Assembly: GCA_026418675.1 (NCBI GenBank)
Contig: JAOAAX010000012.1
Coordinates: 1-59,169 of the forward strand
DNA length: 59,169 bases
Source: Chthoniobacterales bacterium
GTDB lineage: Bacteria; Verrucomicrobiota; Verrucomicrobiia; Chthoniobacterales; DYNR01
Direction of reading: 5' to 3'
Shown: positions 36,605-45,662 of the stretch, piece after piece
Layout: each line of letters starts with the position of its first letter
How positions within the stretch are numbered: position 1 is the first letter of the stretch
Notes under the pieces: generated by a model
Told to the model about the DNA's origin: nothing
Seen by the model: the letters and a program-made list of their open reading frames with translations, nothing else
Databases searched by the model: none
Made by a program: the position numbers and the translations under genes

Positions 36605-37190
36605 TTAAAATTTCCTCGGGATAAAATCCCGTGGATTAGCGATTTCGACTGCTTTTTCACTTTGTTGGAGCAAGTGGAGCAAGTAAAGGCCATTCTGTAG
36701 TGCGAGTTTGGCGGCATTTTCGTCCACGACCCTGTCCGCAATAGTGCCATACAGGATTCGATCGGCGACCATTGAGTCTAGGAGCTTTACCTTTTGCGTG
36801 CATTCGAGGTGTCGTTCGTCGTCCTCCACAGTAACCCGGCTTTTCCATTCTACGGAAACCGCTTCTTTTTGATAAATCATGATCATGTCCACTTCAGCAC
36901 CATCTTCTGCGCGCTTAAATCGAACATGTTCACAGAGTTCGTGAACTTCGAGCCGCTCTCCTTTGAACAGCTTAATGAGGGCTGGTTTTACCATTTCCTC
37001 GACGAATTCGCCGAGAAGATTTCCAAAAACGTTAAAACGTTTCGACAAACTCTCAACCGTTTGTTTCAATTCCCGAATCTGTTTGCCCGTTCCCTCTGGA
37101 ACTTTTTATATTTTTTGTCCGTTTCTAGGAATATTTTATGCGTTTTCCAGAATTTTCCGTTTGTTTCTTAGAACTTTCTGTTAGTTTCCT
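36605..37190 (-). pseudogene. Decayed second copy of the coiled-coil PD-(D/E)XK-like (DUF3782-like) gene
   Basis: The C-terminal 154 codons are open and clearly related to the gene at 1-647: LKQTVESLSKRFNVFGNLLG versus LKQTVENLSRRFGDLGNRLG, then AEVDMIMIYQ, VSVEWKSR and ILYGTIADRVVDENAAK. The ExK core is kept as EWK. Upstream the frame is lost. The coiled-coil repeat survives as FQETNRKF, stop, ETNGKF and FLETDKKYKKFQRE in a different frame, with a shift near 37100 and at least one stop. The open part would start only at a TTG. So this is a 5'-decayed paralog; it also supplies the true C-terminus (ending ANPRDFIPRKF) that is cut off in the copy at the left edge. Confidence 0.8.
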
Positions 37191-37548
37191 GAAAAAGTTT
37201 TTTTTGTTACACAAAACATTACCCTTGTTTTACGAACAATCTGGCGAGATTTCAAGAAGGTTTGTTGTAGGAGCCACCATGCTTTTTCAGAGTTGACCGA
37301 ATCTTGCATAAAAGATAAATTAAAAAAAGTATTTTTCGTTCTGTCAATAAAGTTGTGATAGTTTCTAGTGAAAAAATTTTTTTTGTTTGTTATTTTTTGT
37401 TAACAAAAATCTTGTAGTTCGTTTTAATTTGTATAAAGATGTTAAATTGAAACTAACGTAAAGTAGGTATTAAGGGAGGGAATGGGGGAGAGAAATTAAC
37501 AAAAAGATTTTTCGTAAGTTGCTTTTTTATTTTAGAAATTTTAGGAAG
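37191..37548. other. AT-rich intergenic region, nothing recognised
   Basis: About 360 bases, strongly AT-rich, between the decayed coiled-coil gene and the 3' end of typA. No open frame with features, no GC-rich terminator stem and no RNA motif was seen. It may include the former promoter of the two pseudogenes. Confidence 0.4.
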
Positions 37549-39372
37549 TTAACAGGTTGAAAGGGAAGATGATTTTGTTGCGGCGCGTCGGCGTTCATTT
37601 GCATCGAGAATTTTTTTGCGGAGCCGAAGGTTTTTGGGAGTGACTTCCAAGCATTCGTCTTCTGCGAGGAATTCTAGGCATTGTTCGAGACTCATTTTGA
37701 GAGGAGGTTCCAGCTGAATTCCTTTACCTTCTCCTTGGCTACGGATGTTGGTTAACTTTTTGGTTTTACAGGGATTGACAGGGAGGTCACCAGGGCGAGA
37801 ATTTTCTCCAATGATCATCCCCTCGTAAACTTCTTCGCCAGGGCCGATAAAGAGGCGGCCGCGTTCTTGGATGCTTTCTAGGGCGTAGGACGTGCTTATC
37901 CCCTGCTCGACTGCAACTAGGACACCGGTTATCCGGTTGGGTATTTCCCCTTTGAATGGGGCATATTTTTTGAAGAGATGACTTGAAATTCCCTGCCCTC
38001 GCGTGAGATTTACGAATTCGGATTCGAAACCAATTAAACCGCGGGTTGGGATTGTGGCTTCGATGTAAACATTTGCCGCGTTGTGGTCCATGCGGATGAT
38101 TTCTGCTTTTCGTCTTGTAAGCAATTTCAAAGTTTCTCCCAAGAAATCTTGGGGGAGATCGAGATAAAGGGTTTCATAAGGTTCATAGAGTTCTTGAGCT
38201 TCGTTGCGGACTAAGATGACTTCCGGTCGGGAGATCAAGAACTCAAACCCTTCACGTCGCATTTCTTCAGCAAGGATAGCGATTTGCATTTCGCCACGTG
38301 CTTTCAATTCGAAGGCTCCGGGTGTATGAGTTTCTACTGCTTGGAGGGCTACATTGGTTCGCATTTCTCGTTCTAGCCGTTCCCAGATTTGACGAGCGGT
38401 TAAGAATTTACCCTCTTTCCCGGCAAGTGGAGAGTCATTTACAGAAATTCGCATAGAGATTGTAGGGGGGTCTAGAGAGACAGGAGGGAGGGGAGGAGTA
38501 TTTTCTGTTCCGCAAAGAGAGTCACCGATTCGAGCTTCGGCGAAACCTGTTACTCCTACAATGTCGCCAGCACTTGCTTCGTCCAGTTCTACCCGTTCTA
38601 ATCCCGAATATCCGAAGATAGCCGTAACATGAGCTTGGTAACGGTTAGCACTGCTAACTAGCCACACAGCCTGTCCTCGGCGAAGCTTGCCAGAAGTAAT
38701 TTTGCCGATTGCCACACGGCCAAGATAATCATTATAGTCCAAATTTGAGATTAGAATTTGGAGTTCAGAAATCTCCCCAACGGCGGGTGGAGGGCAATGT
38801 TGAAGAATGGCTTCAAATAATGGTTGCATACCCTCGGCTGGATCGTTTAGAGTGCGTTTGGCAAAACCAAGCTTTGCACTAGCAAAGAGGTAAGGAAAAT
38901 CGAGCTGGTTATCATTTGCTCCAAGTTCAAGGAAAAGCTCGAAAACGCGGTCGAGGGTTTGGAATGGACGAGCATTTTCGCGGTCCACTTTGTTTACTAC
39001 GACGATGATACCTAAGCCTTGAGCAAGAGCTTTCCGAAGAACAAATTTGGTTTGAGCCTGGGGGCCCTCGGCAGCATCAACTACGAGCAAGGCTCCATCA
39101 ACCATTCGGAGGGTTCGTTCAACTTCCCCTCCAAAATCTGCGTGTCCGGGAGTATCAACCAGATTTACTTTACAATTTTTCCAAAAAAAAGAAGCGTTCT
39201 TTGCTCGTATGGTGATGCCCTTTTCGCGTTCCAGCTCCATGCAATCCAAGACGCGTTCTTCGATGAGCTGGTTTGGTCGAAAAACTCCGGCTTGTCGGAG
39301 CAATTGATCAACGAGGGTAGTTTTGCCGTGGTCAACGTGAGCAATGATAGCGATATTGCGGATGTCTCGCAT
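37549..39372 (-). CDS. typA: Ribosome-associated translational GTPase TypA/BipA
   Basis: 607 residues, typical TypA. The protein is an EF-G-like GTPase that helps large-subunit assembly and stress adaptation. G1 AHVDHGKTTL, switch II DTPGHADFGGEVER and G4 NKVDR are present, followed by EF-G-like domains II, III and V and the TypA-specific C-terminal domain with GEGKGIQLEPPLKMSLEQ. The last 25 residues are a basic/Ser tail. The ATG start gives MRDIRNIAIIAHVDH. The next gene upstream (mscS-like) ends 75 bases away. Confidence 0.96.
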   Translation of the reverse strand: MRDIRNIAIIAHVDHGKTTLVDQLLRQAGVFRPNQLIEERVLDCMELEREKGITIRAKNASFFWKNCKVNLVDTPGHADFGGEVERTLRMVDGALLVVDAAEGPQAQTKFVLRKALAQGLGIIVVVNKVDRENARPFQTLDRVFELFLELGANDNQLDFPYLFASAKLGFAKRTLNDPAEGMQPLFEAILQHCPPPAVGEISELQILISNLDYNDYLGRVAIGKITSGKLRRGQAVWLVSSANRYQAHVTAIFGYSGLERVELDEASAGDIVGVTGFAEARIGDSLCGTENTPPLPPVSLDPPTISMRISVNDSPLAGKEGKFLTARQIWERLEREMRTNVALQAVETHTPGAFELKARGEMQIAILAEEMRREGFEFLISRPEVILVRNEAQELYEPYETLYLDLPQDFLGETLKLLTRRKAEIIRMDHNAANVYIEATIPTRGLIGFESEFVNLTRGQGISSHLFKKYAPFKGEIPNRITGVLVAVEQGISTSYALESIQERGRLFIGPGEEVYEGMIIGENSRPGDLPVNPCKTKKLTNIRSQGEGKGIQLEPPLKMSLEQCLEFLAEDECLEVTPKNLRLRKKILDANERRRAATKSSSLSTC

Positions 39373-39447
39373 GGGAGTTTTAGATTTTTGAGAGTGTTAA
39401 GGAGAGGAAGAAAACCCAGCTTTTTTTAGGTGTCGAATGATCTAGTT

Positions 39448-41787
39448 TTAGGTTTTTTGTGGGGGTGAGGGAGGGGTTGGTTGTTGACTTGGAGGCACCC
39501 GGTAAGGGTGGGGAATCTCAATGCCGTGTTTTTCAAATTCCCTAAGAATTGCGATTCGCAGTTCAGTGCCGACTTTTCTGGCGTCATGAGTTCCAACTTG
39601 CAGCCAATAATAAAGACGGAACTCTAAGCTTGTAGGCCCGAAGTTTTCCAAGGCTACTTCTGGAGGGGGGGCTTTGAGGATATCGGGGTGGCTAGTCAGA
39701 ATCTCCTTGAGCAATTTGAGGACGAATTCGGGGTTAGTGCCGTAGAGGACACCAATACTAATTTCGTAGCGGTGGACAAAGTCGGTTAGAGTCCAGTTTA
39801 TGACTGTTTTTTCGAGGAGAAGACTATTGGGGATGAGAAGTTCGACACCGTCGAAGGTGCGGATGGTTATACAGCGGTTTCCGAACTGGATGACGCGGCC
39901 GGTGCGTCCCTCAATTTCAATCAGGTCTCCGGCTTTTATATTCTGTTCGAAGAGGAGGAGCAGGCCACTGATGAAATTGTTGATAAGGTTTTGGCTGCCG
40001 AAGCCGATCCCGACCATGAGTGCACCGCCAAGGAAAGCGAATACGGTTAGTGGAATTTCGAGCCATTGGAGAACGGTTAGAGTGAGGAGAAGGGAAAGTG
40101 CATAGAGGAGTAAGGTTTCGTAAAGGTGGCGTTGTGAGTATGGAATTTTGAACCTCCTACCGAGGACAACCGATACTCTGCGCGAGACTATTTTTGCCAA
40201 ATAAATGGAGAGGAGAATGGCGAGAATAGCCGACAGAGCAATCCCGAGTGTGAGAGTTTTGGTTTCAGATTGCCAAAGTGGGAAATTAAGAGTTTGTTCG
40301 AGGAAATGGGAAATTTGATTTAGGAAGGCCAGAAGAGATTGTTTAGAAGTTTGTTCAGCGATTCTGGTATCGAGTCCGCTTATAGCGCGTGTTAGGAGGG
40401 CGGTTGCTTCCAGGGCTCGGTTTTTTGCTTGGAGCAATTCCTCGAGCAGGTCTTGATTGAGCGGGAGGAGATTTAACAACGATTTTTTTTCAGAAGGCTG
40501 TGTGGAGGGTAGGTTAGAGCGATCGCGCAGTTGTTCCGCTCTGGCTTGGGCCTCCGTGATTCTCGAATCCAGCACGCCGAGAAAGGCGCTGACGGTCTTT
40601 TGTGCGTTTTTTGTTTCCGTGTGGAGGTCACGCATTTGTTGGAGGGTTGGCTGCCCTTGGAGGGATAGAATTTTTCTCCAGAAATCCTCCTCAAGCTTGA
40701 GGAGGGCGAGTTTTGCGCGACGGGTGGTGAAAAGTGAATTCCAGATTTCTAACTCTATTTTAATGGATTCCGGGATTTGTGGGGGAATTGAGCTTGTGGA
40801 GTTATCTATCTGAATTTTGTGAATTTTTTCGTTGATATGATTAACGGTGTTTGAAGCTTTCTCGACGGATTTCTGGATTTCAGGAAGCTGTTTGAGGATT
40901 CCTTCGAGCTCACGATTTGCGCGACTTGCGTCAAGGACATTGAGGAGGCCGCTTTTTTCCAATACTGAGTTGGTGGTATTGATTTCTGAATTGACGAGAA
41001 ACAATTGACGCTCAAGCCGTCTGATATGCCAGCGGTAGAGGAAATTAGCGGCCTCGGCAGCGCCAATTTTAGCGAATGCAAGTTCTTGGCGTGACTGTGC
41101 TTGGGAGCGGGCTGTTGTTTCTGCCGCGCCCTCCAATTCGCGTTGGGCTTCAGCTAGTTCTTGTTGAAGGAATCGGAGATTCTGGCGGTTTTGCTCAGAA
41201 AGCGTTTGGATGGAATCCTTTTCGAGTTGGAGTTTGAGTTTAAACTCTCGCAGGCGGTCGAGTTTGCGTTCTAGTTCGGCGGCTTCTTGGGGTGTGGGTG
41301 GTGCTTGTTGTGGGGTGGGTTCGGGAGTGGCAAGAAGGTTATTGAGTTCCCGGATATTAGCGATGGCGCTTTCCCAAGTTTGGACTTCCTCCTGTTTAGC
41401 AGTAATAAGTTCTGAGAGACGGCTTTCGGGGATACTCGCTTGTCGGAAGGATTCGGCAAATTCCTGCGAGCGATATTTCTCTAAGGTTTCGCGAGCGGCT
41501 TGAGATTTCTCGTGGGCTACTGCAAGTGCTTCCTGTGGGGATTGTTCCTGAGGGGGTGCTTGATTTTGACGTAGGAATTCCTCTAACCAACTGGCGAAGG
41601 ATTGTGCCCGGCAGTTTGGGACAAAAACTGAACTGAAAACGAAAACAAGTAAAAGGGATGAAAGAAAAAAAGCTACATTTTTGACTAGTTTCTCTATTTT
41701 CCTGGGAGATTTTAGAGGGAAGAGATTATTTAGTTGAGGCGCTTGAAGAATTTTGAGTGAGGGTTTGTTGAATAGAAATTTGGGCAT
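39448..41787 (-). CDS. Large MscS-family mechanosensitive channel with periplasmic coiled coil
   Basis: 779 residues. An N-terminal hydrophobic signal (VAFFLSSLLLVFVFSSVFV) leads to about 450 residues of Gln/Glu/Arg-rich coiled coil (about 75-460), then membrane helices and the MscS core: pore helix FLGGALMVGIGFGSQNLINN, then LFEQNIKAGDLIEIEGRTG and NSLLLEKTVINWTL in the cytoplasmic vestibule. The design resembles MscK/YbiO-type channels that release solutes on osmotic downshock. The C-terminus is Pro-rich. The only ATG start overlaps the end of the SRPBCC gene by 62 bases, so translation is probably coupled. Confidence 0.88.
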   Translation of the reverse strand: MPKFLFNKPSLKILQAPQLNNLFPLKSPRKIEKLVKNVAFFLSSLLLVFVFSSVFVPNCRAQSFASWLEEFLRQNQAPPQEQSPQEALAVAHEKSQAARETLEKYRSQEFAESFRQASIPESRLSELITAKQEEVQTWESAIANIRELNNLLATPEPTPQQAPPTPQEAAELERKLDRLREFKLKLQLEKDSIQTLSEQNRQNLRFLQQELAEAQRELEGAAETTARSQAQSRQELAFAKIGAAEAANFLYRWHIRRLERQLFLVNSEINTTNSVLEKSGLLNVLDASRANRELEGILKQLPEIQKSVEKASNTVNHINEKIHKIQIDNSTSSIPPQIPESIKIELEIWNSLFTTRRAKLALLKLEEDFWRKILSLQGQPTLQQMRDLHTETKNAQKTVSAFLGVLDSRITEAQARAEQLRDRSNLPSTQPSEKKSLLNLLPLNQDLLEELLQAKNRALEATALLTRAISGLDTRIAEQTSKQSLLAFLNQISHFLEQTLNFPLWQSETKTLTLGIALSAILAILLSIYLAKIVSRRVSVVLGRRFKIPYSQRHLYETLLLYALSLLLTLTVLQWLEIPLTVFAFLGGALMVGIGFGSQNLINNFISGLLLLFEQNIKAGDLIEIEGRTGRVIQFGNRCITIRTFDGVELLIPNSLLLEKTVINWTLTDFVHRYEISIGVLYGTNPEFVLKLLKEILTSHPDILKAPPPEVALENFGPTSLEFRLYYWLQVGTHDARKVGTELRIAILREFEKHGIEIPHPYRVPPSQQPTPPSPPQKT

Positions 41788-42481
41788 TTTGATTTGATTT
41801 TCGAGCTAAGGATTCTGCGAAGGATATGGATTTCTGTTCGAGGTTTTGGTTTGGAGGTGGTTGTGTCTGGCAAAAGTAGCGACGTTCGGCTTCGCGGCCG
41901 AGGGCTTGGACTGTTGCTAATGCTTCATCGCGCGCGAGATACTTAAGTTGGGACACGAAGGGCAGTTTTGGTTCGACGAGATTTTGGTAGCGAAGGAGGG
42001 TTTGACCTGCGAATGGTTCGAGGGAGAGGGAACCATTTGCAGAAGAAGCGAGCGGTGAGGCGAGAAGTTCCCATCGGACTTGGTAAGATTCACCGTTTTT
42101 AATGAGATAATTGCGAACTGCGTAGGAAATTTTTCCGAGAATTGGTAATCGGACGGTATATTCGACGTCTTTTATTTGAGGGGAGGGTTCGGCAATAATT
42201 TTTGCGCTGAGCATGTTTGGGATGTAGCTGGGTGCACTTTCCCAGTCGGTAAAGAGCTCAAAAACTTGTTGGGGATGAGCGCGGACAAAGCAAGTGACTT
42301 TTAATTCAGGCCATTGCTTGCCGGGGATTTCATTGACTTCGACGAGAGTTTCGCCATTTTGAATGCGGAGAATTTGGTCAGGGTTGAGGGTTGAGTTAAT
42401 GGTTTGGCAAGTTGCTGGTTGCTGAATTAAGAGCAACAGCAGTATTGCAGAGGCAGCAAGTTTGAGGCAGTTGTAATTCAC
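41726..42481 (-). CDS. Secreted SRPBCC (START-like) domain protein
   Basis: 251 residues with a signal peptide (LAASAILLLLLIQQPATC). A Cys follows closely, so a lipoprotein is possible but the lipobox is poor. Residues about 55-205 look like a polyketide-cyclase/START-like lipid-binding fold: VTCFVRAHPQQVFELFTDWESAPSYIPNM is the hallmark start (given here in part as HPQQVFELFTDWESAP), then GKISYAVRNYLI and the closing helix KYLARDEALATVQALG. The last 45 residues are Gln/Ser-rich. It overlaps the TPR gene by four bases (ATGA) and the MscS gene by 62, making a tight three-gene unit. A role in handling an envelope lipid or hydrophobic ligand is inference. Confidence 0.75.
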   Translation of the reverse strand: MNYNCLKLAASAILLLLLIQQPATCQTINSTLNPDQILRIQNGETLVEVNEIPGKQWPELKVTCFVRAHPQQVFELFTDWESAPSYIPNMLSAKIIAEPSPQIKDVEYTVRLPILGKISYAVRNYLIKNGESYQVRWELLASPLASSANGSLSLEPFAGQTLLRYQNLVEPKLPFVSQLKYLARDEALATVQALGREAERRYFCQTQPPPNQNLEQKSISFAESLARKSNQNAQISIQQTLTQNSSSASTK

Positions 42482-44781
42482 GGGGATTGTGCGGATGATT
42501 GGGGATTTTTAAGTAAACGTTCCATAATTGGGTCTGGGGGTGAACCGAGGCTTATTGCGGAGGAGTAATGTTTTCTGGCCAGTTCGAGGAAGGGGGGTTT
42601 TTGGGTGGCGTAAATGACAGCGAGGTTGAAGTGGGCTTCAGCGTAGCGAGGTTCAAGCTGGATAGCTTTTTGGAGATGGCGTTCAGCTAATTCAAATTTG
42701 TTGTTTTGGCTATAAACGATGCCGAGGTAGTTATGGGTTCGGGCTTTGTTAGGTTCGATGGAGAGAGCTTTTTCGAGGGCAGCTTCGGCTTGAGAGAAGT
42801 TGCCTTTTCGAAATTCGATAATCCCGAGGATGGAGAGGGAGAAGGCATCATCAGGTTTTTCCTCGAGAGCTTTTCGGATACTGGTTTCTGCTTCTTCGGC
42901 TTGGCCAGCTTGAAATTGGCAAGTGCCAAGCTGGGAGAGGAGGTAAAAATTGCGAGGAGCTTGTTCCAAGAGTTCAGAATAGATGCGGGCGGCTGCGGCG
43001 GGATCCCCTTTTTCGAAGAGTTTTTGGGCTTCTAGGGCGCGAAGGCGCATGGGTTCAGTGAGAGCATCGGCGCCGGCTGGTGTGGATGCAGGTTCCGGTT
43101 GTTTTTTTTCTTTTTGTTTCGGGGCGGGGGGCTTTACCCAAGCGATATTGGCTTCCAATTTTCCGGGTTCGGTGTCCTCCACGAGGGTGATGGGAGTTCG
43201 AAAGAGAGCGCGTTCCTCTTCCGTGAGTTGGATTCCGCGGCCGAGGACTTCCAGCCCGGCGCGAAGGGAATCTGAGCTGACTTTGAGGCGGGAAAGTTCC
43301 TCTTGGACGAGACGCATTGCCTGCTGGCGGCGGGCTTGTTCTTTGAGTTCGCGCAGAATGATGGAGCGCAGGAGTTCGTTTTCAATGATTGCCTGGCTAT
43401 CGGCTTGTGCTGGGGGAGCTTTTTTGAGACGAGCTAGTTCATCGTTGGCTTTTTGGAGCTGTGACTCTAGTTCAGCAATTCTAGAGTTTCTGGTATTTAG
43501 TTCCTTTTGGAGTGAGTCGAGTTGTTCCGAAAGTTGAGCGGCGTCTTTCTGTAGGGATGCGAAGTTGAGGTTAGTTAACTGTTGTTCGGAGAGTTTGGCT
43601 TCGGTTTCGGTGAGGCGGGCCTGAAGTTGTGCGGCGCGAAGTTGCTCGGCTTCAAGTTCCTGGATACGTTTTTCTGCGGCGGCTAGTTTTTCGATTAGTT
43701 CGGGATTGGGGTCGCGAGATTCAGCAAGTTTTTGCTGGAGTTCAGCAAGGGTGCGATCGCCTTCGGTGATGCGTGCAGTAAGTTCTTCGATTTTGCGAGA
43801 AGCTTCAGCGGCTTGTTCTTTGAGCTTTTGGTTTTCAGCGGTAAGGAGTTCGAGTTCTGCGAGGCGGTTGCGGGCGTCATTGAGTTGTTGGAGGGTTGAG
43901 CTTAGCTCGGCTTGGATTTTGTCGCGTTCAGCGCGGGCTGATTTGCGCTCCTCAAAGAAGGTGCGGCGTTCGCGCTCGAGAGTTTTTCGGATTTCGTCGC
44001 TTTTTGCGATGTAATCCGCGGCTTGTTCGAGTTTCTGGAGTAGCCGGTCGTTTTCTTCCTGGAGCACGTCGCGCTGGGCGCGTGTTTTTTCGAGTTCAGC
44101 GGAGACTTCGGCGAGTTTGCGAGTGAATTCCTTCTGGAGCTGTGCTGAAGGGGTGGCTTCGCGGATGGCTTTATCAAGTTTTTCGCGGGTTTGGGCGAGT
44201 TCGTGGCGGAGTTCGACTACGGTGACGCGTGTTTTATCAATTTCCAGCAAAGCGCTTTTGAGTTCTGCGTTACGGCGGGTGAGTTGCTCACGGAGCTGTT
44301 GATTTTCCTGACGGAGTCGGTCGATTTCCTTTTGGGATGGTGGGAGTTGTGTTTGTGTTTGTTGGAGGGGTCTTGTGGTTGGGGAAAGAGGTAAGCTTGG
44401 CTGGGAAGGCTCGGTTGGCAATTCGACTTCGGGGTAAGTGGCGTGTGGGCGGGTTGTGCGGGCTGCTTGAGCAGCTGCTTCGACGCGGCTGAGGGATTCT
44501 GAAATTTTGCGCATTCGGTATTGGACGACGAGAGGCTGCCAATCTGGAGAATGGCGGGAGATTCTCTGGAGAATTTCTGCGGCGAGGCGAAGTTTTTCGA
44601 TAGCTTTGTCATAATTTCCTGTAGATTCGAGTTGTTCGGCGTTTTGGAATTCGGTGTAGGCGCGGAGGAATTCTCCTGCTGGGTCTGCACCTTGAGCTTT
44701 GCTTGTAGGAGGATCGAGTATGAGGGAGAGCAGCAGGAGGAAGAGAGCGAGGCGGGTAACTATAGTGGATTTTGTGGGCAT
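42478..44781 (-). CDS. Secreted coiled-coil/TPR repeat protein
   Basis: 767 residues. Signal peptide (VTRLALFLLLLSLILDPPT) then a short helical region with AEQLESTGNYDKAIEKLRLAAE-type TPR-like helices, a Pro/Thr-rich spacer (about 110-155), a coiled coil of more than 300 residues (about 155-500) and four or five C-terminal TPRs (about 575-750; for example AGQAEEAETSIRKALEEKP, NFSQAEAALEKALSIEPN and NKFELAERHLQKAIQLEP). It is the first gene of the TPR-SRPBCC-MscS unit. It probably scaffolds a periplasmic complex. No enzymatic motif is visible. Confidence 0.8.
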   Translation of the reverse strand: MPTKSTIVTRLALFLLLLSLILDPPTSKAQGADPAGEFLRAYTEFQNAEQLESTGNYDKAIEKLRLAAEILQRISRHSPDWQPLVVQYRMRKISESLSRVEAAAQAARTTRPHATYPEVELPTEPSQPSLPLSPTTRPLQQTQTQLPPSQKEIDRLRQENQQLREQLTRRNAELKSALLEIDKTRVTVVELRHELAQTREKLDKAIREATPSAQLQKEFTRKLAEVSAELEKTRAQRDVLQEENDRLLQKLEQAADYIAKSDEIRKTLERERRTFFEERKSARAERDKIQAELSSTLQQLNDARNRLAELELLTAENQKLKEQAAEASRKIEELTARITEGDRTLAELQQKLAESRDPNPELIEKLAAAEKRIQELEAEQLRAAQLQARLTETEAKLSEQQLTNLNFASLQKDAAQLSEQLDSLQKELNTRNSRIAELESQLQKANDELARLKKAPPAQADSQAIIENELLRSIILRELKEQARRQQAMRLVQEELSRLKVSSDSLRAGLEVLGRGIQLTEEERALFRTPITLVEDTEPGKLEANIAWVKPPAPKQKEKKQPEPASTPAGADALTEPMRLRALEAQKLFEKGDPAAAARIYSELLEQAPRNFYLLSQLGTCQFQAGQAEEAETSIRKALEEKPDDAFSLSILGIIEFRKGNFSQAEAALEKALSIEPNKARTHNYLGIVYSQNNKFELAERHLQKAIQLEPRYAEAHFNLAVIYATQKPPFLELARKHYSSAISLGSPPDPIMERLLKNPQSSAQSP

Positions 44782-45017
44782 GTTTTAGAATATAGGCTGT
44801 GAAAGGGGGATTGCGAAAGGAGCGATTATGATAAAGCTTAACCGAATAGGGGATGTTCGGGTAAGAAAAAGTTCCACGTTCATCCACAATAGCCTGTGAG
44901 GTGGCAGTTATAGGAATATTGTTTGCCTTGGGCTTGAAAAAGAGAGAAAAGGGATGTTTGTATAGCGAAACTAGCTTGAAAAGGAGGCGTTTGAAGTGGA
45001 AGGTAGATTTTTTGGAT

Positions 45018-45090
45018 GCGCCCGTAGCTCAGTGGATAGAGCAGTTGCCTTCTAAGCAACGTGTCGCAGGTTCGATTCCTGCCGGGCGCG
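45018..45090 (+). tRNA. tRNA-Arg(TCT)
   Basis: Full cloverleaf: acceptor GCGCCCG/CGGGCGC, D-arm with AGCTCAGTGGATAGAGC, anticodon stem GTTGC/GCAAC around CTTCTAA (anticodon TCT), and T-arm GCAGG-TTCGATT-CCTGC. The discriminator is G; CCA is not encoded. Confidence 0.96.
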
Positions 45091-45166
45091 GTCCTCTTAT
45101 TTTTCAAATTTTTTTAGGATAATTGTATCAATTTTTTTTCTTTTTTTGCAGGTAGTTTTTTCTTTT

Positions 45167-45658
45167 TTAAGTTTGTAGAGTTTCTTTGGAAGGAGGGGTT
45201 AAGACCGGTTCGTATTCGGCCCAAGAATCGGAGGTTTCCCATACACGGACGCGGAGGAGGCGGATAGAAGGTCGGACTGGGTAGCGCGGATCCGGCTGGG
45301 CAGCTAGTTCCTGCAGGCGCGAGCTGATTTGCTCGTAAAAGAATTTGGCGAGGATTTCTGTAGTGGGTTCTGTGGAGGGGAAGGGGATGATTCTGCAACC
45401 GAAGAGGGATTGGAGTTGGGGGAAAGTTGGGTCGTCGGTGTTAACGCAAAGTGCGTGGTCGAAGGTTTCGAGTAATTGTTCTGCTGCGATTTTTATGGCT
45501 TTGAAATCGCAGACCATACCATTTTGGTCGAGTTCATCGGCTTCGAGGATGATCTCGATGCGGCGGCTATGGCCATGTGGGAAACGACATTTGTCTGGGT
45601 GATGGGCGAGCATGTGGCCGCTTTCAATTTCAAAGGACTTACAAATCCGGAATGGCAT
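45167..45658 (-). CDS. queD: 6-carboxy-5,6,7,8-tetrahydropterin synthase
   Basis: QueD converts dihydroneopterin triphosphate to CPH4, the first committed step to preQ0 and queuosine. The start chosen is ATG 45658 (MPFRICKSFEIESGHML; 163 residues), four bases after the queE stop. Zinc ligands are His15 and the pair in FPHGHS (His28, His30), and the catalytic Cys is Cys24 in HHPDKCRF. The C-terminal Glu-containing RVWETSDSWAEY is also typical. The nine codons upstream in frame overlap queE and are not conserved. Confidence 0.94.
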   Translation of the reverse strand: MPFRICKSFEIESGHMLAHHPDKCRFPHGHSRRIEIILEADELDQNGMVCDFKAIKIAAEQLLETFDHALCVNTDDPTFPQLQSLFGCRIIPFPSTEPTTEILAKFFYEQISSRLQELAAQPDPRYPVRPSIRLLRVRVWETSDSWAEYEPVLTPPSKETLQT

Positions 45659-45662
45659 TGTT

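Noticed and set aside
44880-45107. 75-residue minus-strand frame containing GRNRTCDTLLRRQ
   Set aside because: This is the well-known spurious translation of the antisense strand of a tRNA gene; here it is antisense to tRNA-Arg.
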